A model generated the notes under the pieces. It searched no databases and was not told where the DNA came from. It saw nothing but the letters and a program-made list of their open reading frames with translations. From IMG/VR virus record IMGVR_UViG_3300045885_000606, positions 1 to 55,792 of that record: a stretch of 55,792 nucleotides of DNA; one strand, given 5' to 3'. Made by a program: the position numbers and the translations under genes. The number at the start of each line of letters is the position of its first letter. Position 1 is the first letter of the stretch. The DNA comes from a virus. This document shows, in pieces, positions 50,995 through 55,792 of this stretch.

Positions 50995-51165
50995 ATGCGA
51001 AGAGGCGATATGGTGCAGGTCAATGCCACCATACCCAGGGAGTTAAAGGTGAGATTGTTTGTACTCCTCACCAGCAGGAACACGAAGTTTACGCAGTGGC
51101 TGCTTCAGCAGGTCCTCAAAGAAGTGCGGGAGCACGAAGGACGCGCTCCTGTACCTATGAAATAA
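50995..51165 (+). CDS. Ribbon-helix-helix regulator, antisense within the late operon
   Basis: 56 residues from ATG 50995 (GGAGGGGG upstream). VQVNATIPRELKVRLFVLLT, then SRNTKFTQWLLQQVLKEV, a ribbon-helix-helix pattern like plasmid CopG/Arc-type repressors. It is the only rightward gene between the portal and scaffold genes, and has its own promoter with paired 16-bp operators. Probably controls itself and perhaps the flanking leftward genes. Confidence 0.78.
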   Translation: MRRGDMVQVNATIPRELKVRLFVLLTSRNTKFTQWLLQQVLKEVREHEGRAPVPMK

Positions 51166-51171
51166 GGCGCT

Positions 51172-51390
51172 CTACTCCTGCGAGCGCTGACCTATGAGAG
51201 ACGTTTCGATCTGGCGCTTGAGCGTATCCTTGAGCGTTTGTGTGCCTTCTTTCTCCAGCGCATGCATAGTCTCTTTGGAGACATGGAAAGAGACCCCCTC
51301 ACTTCCCTGTCCCCCTTCGACAAGGTAGCCGGTCGAGCCATCTTTCCCACGTACTTCCCGTATGCTGGTAATTTCTGGGTCTTTACTCAC
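51172..51390 (-). CDS. Small hypothetical protein
   Basis: 72 residues; start overlaps the portal stop by 4 bp. Beta strands (GSTGYLVEGGQGSEGVSFHV) then a long helix (METMHALEKEG-like). Unknown; last gene before the convergent ribbon-helix-helix gene. Confidence 0.62.
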   Translation of the reverse strand: MSKDPEITSIREVRGKDGSTGYLVEGGQGSEGVSFHVSKETMHALEKEGTQTLKDTLKRQIETSLIGQRSQE

Positions 51391-53135
51391 CTTCCCCTCC
51401 TGCTTCCGCGCTGGGCTTCGGCGGCTTGCGCTGCCATCCTGAGCGCTTCCTGGTTATGGCCCGCGATCGTTTCCCCATTAGGAAATTCCAAAATGTCATA
51501 GAGATCTTTGTCCGATGCCATGCGACCAATGCGGGCCAGCATGACCGCCAGACGCTTGACCATGGTTTTCGACTGAATGGCAAACGACGTCGGATCGACG
51601 TGCGCCGCGTACTCCTCCCAGTGCCTGAGGGGTTCCCAGATAACCGGCTTCCACTGCTGGCCCTGCATATAGGGGAGGACCCGGGTGTGGGTGTAGAACT
51701 GCCCCATACGGGCGAGGACCTTCGAGACCAGGCGAGAGACCGCCTTGTAGAGGTAGCGGGCGCGGAGGCGGGTTAAGCCCATGGCCTGGGTAATCTCGGT
51801 TTCCGTCAGCTCTGCAGAGACATTGCCTCTCCCCTGCACACCTTCCCGGGTGGGTTGGTGGCCCAAAAGTTCGCGCATGTACGAGCGGTACCGGGCTCCT
51901 GAAAGGACAAGATCAGGGGGGAGCGGCGGCGGCCTGACGATTTCCACCGTCGAGCCCGGGCGTTTTAAGATGACTTGCCCGGGAATGTCGGCAAACGTCC
52001 GGCTGTCGATCCCGGAATTGGCGTCTGCCAGCACCAGGCCCTTTTGCAGCCGGAGCATGTTTTCTAAGGTGAGCGATTCAGCCTTATCGGCCGCACGCTG
52101 AAGTTCTAAGAGTTCTGCCACCAGGGAGCGCTTGGGCCAGAAGCGGTGGACTGGAGGTTGGAGCAGGGTTTGGATGAGATCAAAGCCGTCCCCGTAGGGC
52201 ATCTGCGCGTCATAGAGGACCACATCAGCGGTGCACTGGACCAGGCGTCCCTGAGGGTATTTGTAGCGCACCCCGCGCCGGAGCTGCCGGATGCCCTCGT
52301 TGTTAAAGTGCTCGTAGGGATAGGCCTCGAGGGTGGTGTCTTTACACCTGAGGGAATAGACCGACACCCGCGTATCCATGCCGCCTGAGGGGATGGGCGA
52401 GGAGATGGGGTAGAGCGGCGTCAAAATCCCCAGGCCTGAGGGCCTCCCTGGAGAGGTCATAAAGGGTTGGAGGTCCTGGGGCTGCGCCACATCAGGGCGC
52501 ACCCGGTGCCCATGGTCTGGCCACTTCTGGCGCACCTCGTTGACATCCATGACATCGAGCGTTACGACGTAGCGCCAGTCCTCATCCGACGTGGCAAAGG
52601 GATCGGGAAAGACGGTCTGCGGCGCCCTGGCCCTTACCACAATTTCTCCCTGACCGCCAGCGAGGAGCGGGTCCCAGGGCACTTCAAAAAAGCCGCACGG
52701 CCAGATGGCTGCGTCAGCGCACACATCGAGAATGGTGAGGTCGACAAAGTAGCGCTGCCAGAAGGCCTGGATGGCACGCTCCACCCCGTCGTCACGCTCC
52801 GCCGTGCGCGGGTTGGCGGTGACGTAGACGGTGGGGGAATTATCGGTCAGGTCAGAGAGTTCGGAGAGGATGAGGCGCTTCATCTCGTTAATCTGCATAG
52901 GAGACTTATAGGAGGGGAGTGCTTCAGGCCAGTACGAACCCCAGTACCCTGAGGCCCAATCGTCCCATTCTGTCTGGGTAATGCATTTGTTTCTCGCTGT
53001 TAGTGCATCTAAGTACAACCCCTGGACCCATTGGCACAGGAGCTGCTCGCCTTGCCTTTGGCCGCCTGGCGTCGTCTCTGGTTCGGGAACGTGCGTGCCG
53101 TTGGTAGTGGGCATCCTGAGGACCTGGGTCGCCAC
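51387..53135 (-). CDS. Portal protein
   Basis: 582 residues from GTG 53135 (AAAGGAG 8 nt upstream). Characteristic elements: WASGYWGSYWPEALPSYKSP near the start, a helical stem region, ARAPQTVFPDPFATSDED, VVTLDVMDVNEVRQKWPD, a middle domain with VLYDAQMPYGDGFDLIQTLL, and a C-terminal helical barrel (LLRLQKGLVLADANSG onward to YKAVSRLVSKVLARMGQF). The layout fits phage portal proteins of the P22/podovirus type. Forms the dodecameric DNA-entry ring with TerL. Confidence 0.86.
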   Translation of the reverse strand: MATQVLRMPTTNGTHVPEPETTPGGQRQGEQLLCQWVQGLYLDALTARNKCITQTEWDDWASGYWGSYWPEALPSYKSPMQINEMKRLILSELSDLTDNSPTVYVTANPRTAERDDGVERAIQAFWQRYFVDLTILDVCADAAIWPCGFFEVPWDPLLAGGQGEIVVRARAPQTVFPDPFATSDEDWRYVVTLDVMDVNEVRQKWPDHGHRVRPDVAQPQDLQPFMTSPGRPSGLGILTPLYPISSPIPSGGMDTRVSVYSLRCKDTTLEAYPYEHFNNEGIRQLRRGVRYKYPQGRLVQCTADVVLYDAQMPYGDGFDLIQTLLQPPVHRFWPKRSLVAELLELQRAADKAESLTLENMLRLQKGLVLADANSGIDSRTFADIPGQVILKRPGSTVEIVRPPPLPPDLVLSGARYRSYMRELLGHQPTREGVQGRGNVSAELTETEITQAMGLTRLRARYLYKAVSRLVSKVLARMGQFYTHTRVLPYMQGQQWKPVIWEPLRHWEEYAAHVDPTSFAIQSKTMVKRLAVMLARIGRMASDKDLYDILEFPNGETIAGHNQEALRMAAQAAEAQRGSRRGR

Positions 53136-53138
53136 GAG

Positions 53139-53291
53139 CTAGCTCCTTTGCTTCCCGCGTGTGGCCGTGCGGGTCTTTTTGGCACGCTGCACGGCTGGCT
53201 GTCCCATCTCGTCGTCTTCATGCTGCGCCAGGCGTTTCCCCAGGCGCGTCATTTTTTTGGCATCTTTCTTGGCCTGGGCATCAGAAATCAC
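53139..53291 (-). CDS. Small basic protein
   Basis: 50 residues, from GTG 53291 in a GTGA overlap with the previous stop, behind AAGGAG. Lys/Arg-rich helix (DAQAKKDAKKMTRLGKRL) and a basic tail. It ends 4 bp before the portal start; its last codons supply the portal's ribosome site. Confidence 0.62.
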   Translation of the reverse strand: MISDAQAKKDAKKMTRLGKRLAQHEDDEMGQPAVQRAKKTRTATRGKQRS

Positions 53292-53527
53292 GACCGACTC
53301 CTTTTGCGAGCATTTTTGCGTGCTGTCCGCCGCCCCGCCTTCAGCATGCCGGTGGCGAAGGAGGCTTGCTTCTTGGCCTTAGCGCCGTAGTCCCCGCGCT
53401 TCGCCGCGGCCATCTTGGAGGCAGGGATACGCTCACCCTCGGGGGTGTTGGTACTGCGGTGCAGGCCGCCCTTGGAGAAGGAGATGGGCTTCTTGCCTTT
53501 GCCGCGAATCGTGGTGGTTTCAGCCAT
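53288..53527 (-). CDS. Small basic hypothetical protein
   Basis: 79 residues from ATG 53527 (AAGGAG upstream). Lys/Arg/Ala-rich throughout (KMAAAKRGDYGAKAKKQASF, RRTARKNARKRSRS). Probably a DNA- or RNA-binding virion component. Its upstream region abuts an IS200/IS605-type right-end copy. Confidence 0.62.
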   Translation of the reverse strand: MAETTTIRGKGKKPISFSKGGLHRSTNTPEGERIPASKMAAAKRGDYGAKAKKQASFATGMLKAGRRTARKNARKRSRS

Positions 53528-53539
53528 AGGTCTCTCCTT

Positions 53540-53594
53540 ATGTACCGCGAGGTACAGTCTGGAATCCCCTGGCTTTAGCCATGGGGAGGTTCAA
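53540..53594 (+). mobile_element. Second copy of the IS200/IS605-type right end
   Basis: 55 bp identical to 37425-37479, containing GTACCGCGAGGTAC, the CCCCTGGC-TTTA-GCCATGGGG hairpin and the terminal GGTTCAA. Only the right end is present, between two late genes, with no transposase. The exact identity of two copies 16 kb apart implies recent mobility or conversion. Confidence 0.75.
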
Positions 53595-53617
53595 TCGCTC
53601 CAGTGCCGTACTCATGC

Positions 53618-54256
53618 TCATGTTGCTCCCTGCATGAAGAACTGGTAGGGGTCTTCACCGCCGGCGATGGGGTAGGGGCGATCGGTCCCCACCATGGGAT
53701 TGGACATTTGCGACTGACCGTAGACTTGCTTGTAGGCGAGGGCACAGGCGTTGGAGCAGACGAGATGCACGGCACCGGCTTTGCCGGCATCGCCTAAGAT
53801 TTGCCGCATAGTAATGGGCCGGTCGTTGACCATGACCCACTCATGAGCGCTCCCACAGTGCATACAAATCCAGTGATTCTGGTTGTGCGGGCCGCAGCGG
53901 GCGCAGTGGCAGGAGGAATCCGGGCGCAGAGGCGCACGCTGCATGCCGGGGACAATGAGGGAGCCATCCTGGCGCTGCTGAATGAGGCCTCCCGCCACAA
54001 AGGTTTGGAGAAGCTGGGCAAGCTCAAGCGTCTGCTTCAGGGGATCAAAGGCCGCTTTCTCCTCTGCCTTCACCAGGCCAGCGGTTTGCCCGGGTGGAGG
54101 GGGTTCTTCCTCTTCGCCTACGGGCTCGGCCTCCGGGTCCATGGGGATATCCCCTTCCTCAGGTGGATCAGGCGTTTCAGTCCCGGGCTCACCAGAGAGT
54201 GGGCCTGGCCGAAGCAGCGCGGCCTGCGAGAGATCACGAATGCGTGGTTGTGCCAT
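53618..54256 (-). CDS. Zinc-binding virion-operon protein
   Basis: 212 residues from ATG 54256. An acidic, Pro-rich N-terminal half (PDPPEEGDIPMDPEAEPVGE) is followed by a helix (FDPLKQTLELAQLLQTFVAG) and a Cys cluster CHCARCGPHNQNHWICMHCG, then LVCSNACALAYKQ. At least one zinc site. Position between terL and portal suggests a packaging or head-assembly role; unproven. Confidence 0.68.
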   Translation of the reverse strand: MAQPRIRDLSQAALLRPGPLSGEPGTETPDPPEEGDIPMDPEAEPVGEEEEPPPPGQTAGLVKAEEKAAFDPLKQTLELAQLLQTFVAGGLIQQRQDGSLIVPGMQRAPLRPDSSCHCARCGPHNQNHWICMHCGSAHEWVMVNDRPITMRQILGDAGKAGAVHLVCSNACALAYKQVYGQSQMSNPMVGTDRPYPIAGGEDPYQFFMQGAT

Positions 54257-54491
54257 CACGTTTTCCCCTGAACGTGGCAGTTCCCGGGCCAAACCCCCCA
54301 AAGTGGCTGCCTCGCACAGCCGGGGTCCCTGAGCCAGGCGTGCCACCGGTTTTGTCTTTGGTCACATGGCGGTAGGTGCCACAGGTCGGACACTCAAAAT
54401 CGTGCCCGGTCGGGCGCTCGGTCATGAGACGCATAACCACCCGGCCACGGCCGTGCTCGTCGCACATCGGACAAACCACCGTCACAGCCAT
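54234..54491 (-). CDS. Zinc-ribbon protein downstream of terL
   Basis: 85 residues from ATG 54491 (AAAGGA upstream). CPMCDEHGRGRV and FECPTCGTYRHV give a CxxC...CxxC ribbon; Gly-rich, basic C-terminus. Overlaps the next gene by 23 bp. Separated from the terL stop by 142 bp in which no other gene is seen. Confidence 0.68.
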   Translation of the reverse strand: MAVTVVCPMCDEHGRGRVVMRLMTERPTGHDFECPTCGTYRHVTKDKTGGTPGSGTPAVRGSHFGGFGPGTATFRGKRDGTTTHS

Positions 54492-54633
54492 CGCACCATC
54501 CTTTGGTGAGTAAGAGCACAGTATGTCCGAGCCAGGGGGGGGATGGGAAACAGGGTAGCGCGAAGCGCGGTGTGAGTCAATCACATGCGCGGCGGCCATG
54601 GCCAGACGGGTCTGGGGGAATGCGTGTCTCGCC

Positions 54634-55792
54634 TTACCACTGGAGGAACTCCGTGGGATAGGTGAGCGGTTGAGTGCCGTAGGCCAGGAGGAGATCGGAG
54701 AGCACAGTACGGTCCCTATCCTCCGGATCCGGCGTGTGGTCAAGCCCAGCCTGGGCCCACGGGAAGGCCGGCGCCGCGTGGAGAGGGACGCCACGTTTGA
54801 CCACGTAGTTTTCCGAGCGCGACATGAGCGCAATACCGAAGGCAAAGAGGAGATCATCGTGGCCAGCCAGGGCTTCGAGCTTCCCCGAATCCGATTCCCC
54901 AAAGGTCCGGAGCTGGCGCACCAGAGCCCGGGAGTGGAGAGCCACACGCTTTTCTAAGATCACTTCCTGAATGCGGGCCAGCATCCGTGGGCGGGTGCGC
55001 ACATTGGTATTATGGCCGACCAGGCCATCAGCAATGAGCGTATGGTCTGGATCAGTCGTCAGACCAATCACCTCGCCATCTGGCAGAGGGATGATGCTGT
55101 CGACTGGCATACGCTCAAACGACCTGAGGGTCAAGTATCCAGCCTCGGCAAACGCCGCAAAGCGCCTGAGAAGCCGTGTCGGACGGAGTGAACCGAGTGC
55201 GCGCAGCACTTCCACCACACGCAGCACGCCGGTGGTCTGTATGGTCTGCTCCTGCGGACGGTCTTTATGCCGCATCCACTTGAAGATGGCGTCAAAGCCA
55301 CATTTCCCCCAGAGATCGGCAATCTCATCGGCGAGGAGTCCTTCGACCTGCGTTATAAGCAGTTGATAGCCGCCACGATCCCCGCCCCTGGAGAGATGGC
55401 CTTCACCATCAAGAAACGCAGAGAGTCTTCCGGCTTCATAGGTGCGCAGGCTCTCCCACATCGGCAGATACCTGAGCAGATCACCTTGCCTGAGCCGTGA
55501 GGCTTCCATCCACTGCCATCCCACATCTTTGCGGCTCTGCCTGAACACCAAAAAAGGATGGTTGGTACTCACACAGGTCGTCTCGCCATTGGCAAGCACC
55601 ACCTTGCACCTCGGGGCAGGAAAGACCTGACGGCTCTTAATCGTCTGTATCCGTACATGGATCGCACTGCCTTTTCCCCCTGTGACGCGCTCCTGGCAGC
55701 CCAGTATCTGGTCACCAACCTCAAGCGTATGCGCCTCCGTCCAGCGTAAATCTGACGTAAGGATGCGGGACGAGGGGTCAACACATTCCCAT
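54634..55792 (-). CDS. terL: Terminase large subunit, intein and C-extein (continues from base 10-1481)
   Basis: Continuation of the leftward terL frame. The last N-extein residues WE are at 55791-55786, followed by the intein (55785-55009) and a 124-residue C-extein: TNVRTRPRMLARIQEVILEK, RVALHSRALVRQLRTFGESD, GKLEALAGHDDLLFAFGIAL and an extended C-terminus to 54634. The TxxxTRPxMxAxLxE pattern is the terminase nuclease region (Terminase_6C). GHDDLLFAFGIAL is the conserved nuclease motif ending in the catalytic Asp pair. The window boundary cuts the gene only artificially. Confidence 0.93.
   Translation of the reverse strand, partial: WECVDPSSRILTSDLRWTEAHTLEVGDQILGCQERVTGGKGSAIHVRIQTIKSRQVFPAPRCKVVLANGETTCVSTNHPFLVFRQSRKDVGWQWMEASRLRQGDLLRYLPMWESLRTYEAGRLSAFLDGEGHLSRGGDRGGYQLLITQVEGLLADEIADLWGKCGFDAIFKWMRHKDRPQEQTIQTTGVLRVVEVLRALGSLRPTRLLRRFAAFAEAGYLTLRSFERMPVDSIIPLPDGEVIGLTTDPDHTLIADGLVGHNTNVRTRPRMLARIQEVILEKRVALHSRALVRQLRTFGESDSGKLEALAGHDDLLFAFGIALMSRSENYVVKRGVPLHAAPAFPWAQAGLDHTPDPEDRDRTVLSDLLLAYGTQPLTYPTEFLQW
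55009..55785 (-). other. Intein inside the terminase
   Basis: 259 residues. Block A is CVDPSSRILTSDLRWTEAHT then LEVGDQILG. Block B is TTCVSTNHPFLV. One LAGLIDADG-like motif lies in RLSAFLDGEGHLS. The end is DSIIPLPDGEVIGLTTDPDH, then ADGLVGHN and Thr as the +1 residue. All splice-site residues are present. With only one clear LAGLIDADG motif the endonuclease may be reduced or inactive. Confidence 0.9.
55667..55792. repeat. Right copy of terminal direct repeat (circular overlap)
   Basis: Identical to 10-135; see the left copy. Merging the two gives a circle of 55,657 bp. Confidence 0.93.

Noticed and set aside
54634-55602. Independent 322-residue gene starting at GTG 55602
   Set aside because: It begins in the middle of the terminase intein; the frame is open upstream to the window end and joins terL.

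Overview
The window is a near-complete circular genome of a tailed phage (Caudoviricetes), about 55.66 kb once the ends are merged: bases 10-135 recur exactly at 55667-55792, and the large terminase gene runs across that junction. The virion genes (terminase, portal, scaffold, HK97-type capsid protein, connector, beta-propeller tail protein, two very large internal proteins, beta-helix spikes), with no tape measure or tail tube, suggest a short-tailed (podovirus-like) particle. Sigma70-type promoters, Shine-Dalgarno sites and a lipobox signal peptide point to a bacterial host that I cannot name. I recognised no integrase, DNA polymerase or endolysin.

Layout. The late genes lie on the minus strand (54491 down to 29058, and 3876 through the junction to 54634). 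The early genes lie on the plus strand (5532-29061). A gene-poor stretch of about 1.65 kb (3877-5531) separates the divergent halves. The left early operon (6721-15425) is a chain of small genes, many preceded by a GC-rich stem-loop and then an unusual ribosome site of the form AAGGAGACCCC-start. It carries a MoxR/CobS-type AAA+ ATPase with a VWA-like partner. A divergent promoter with palindromic operators (16041-16084) separates two ribbon-helix-helix repressors from an HNH protein, a replication-initiator-like protein and a RecT annealing protein.

The most interesting locus is 19527-22510. Two arrays of a 35-38 bp unit (12 and about 9.5 copies) flank one gene. Each unit alternates two conserved 10-nt blocks (consensus GAGCGCAGCC and GAGNAYCCCG) with two short variable spacers of about 9 and 8 nt. 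The flanked gene encodes an IS110/Nop-like protein. This architecture matches the recently described TIGR-Tas RNA-guided systems (tandem interspaced guide RNA arrays with a Nop-domain Tas protein). Here the Tas-like protein is interrupted, at its most conserved motif, by a 414-residue LAGLIDADG intein, and the array repeats run into both ends of the gene.

Two more self-splicing elements sit in hallmark genes: a 259-residue intein in the terminase nuclease region and a 277-nt group I intron in the major capsid gene. The right early region carries a divergent XRE repressor/Cro-like pair, a ParB-like protein, a secreted beta-helix lipoprotein and a DUF1064-type nuclease. The late region also holds two spike paralogues with Sec signal peptides, a glycosyltransferase-methyltransferase-glycosyltransferase cassette, and IS200/IS605-type end fragments at two sites.
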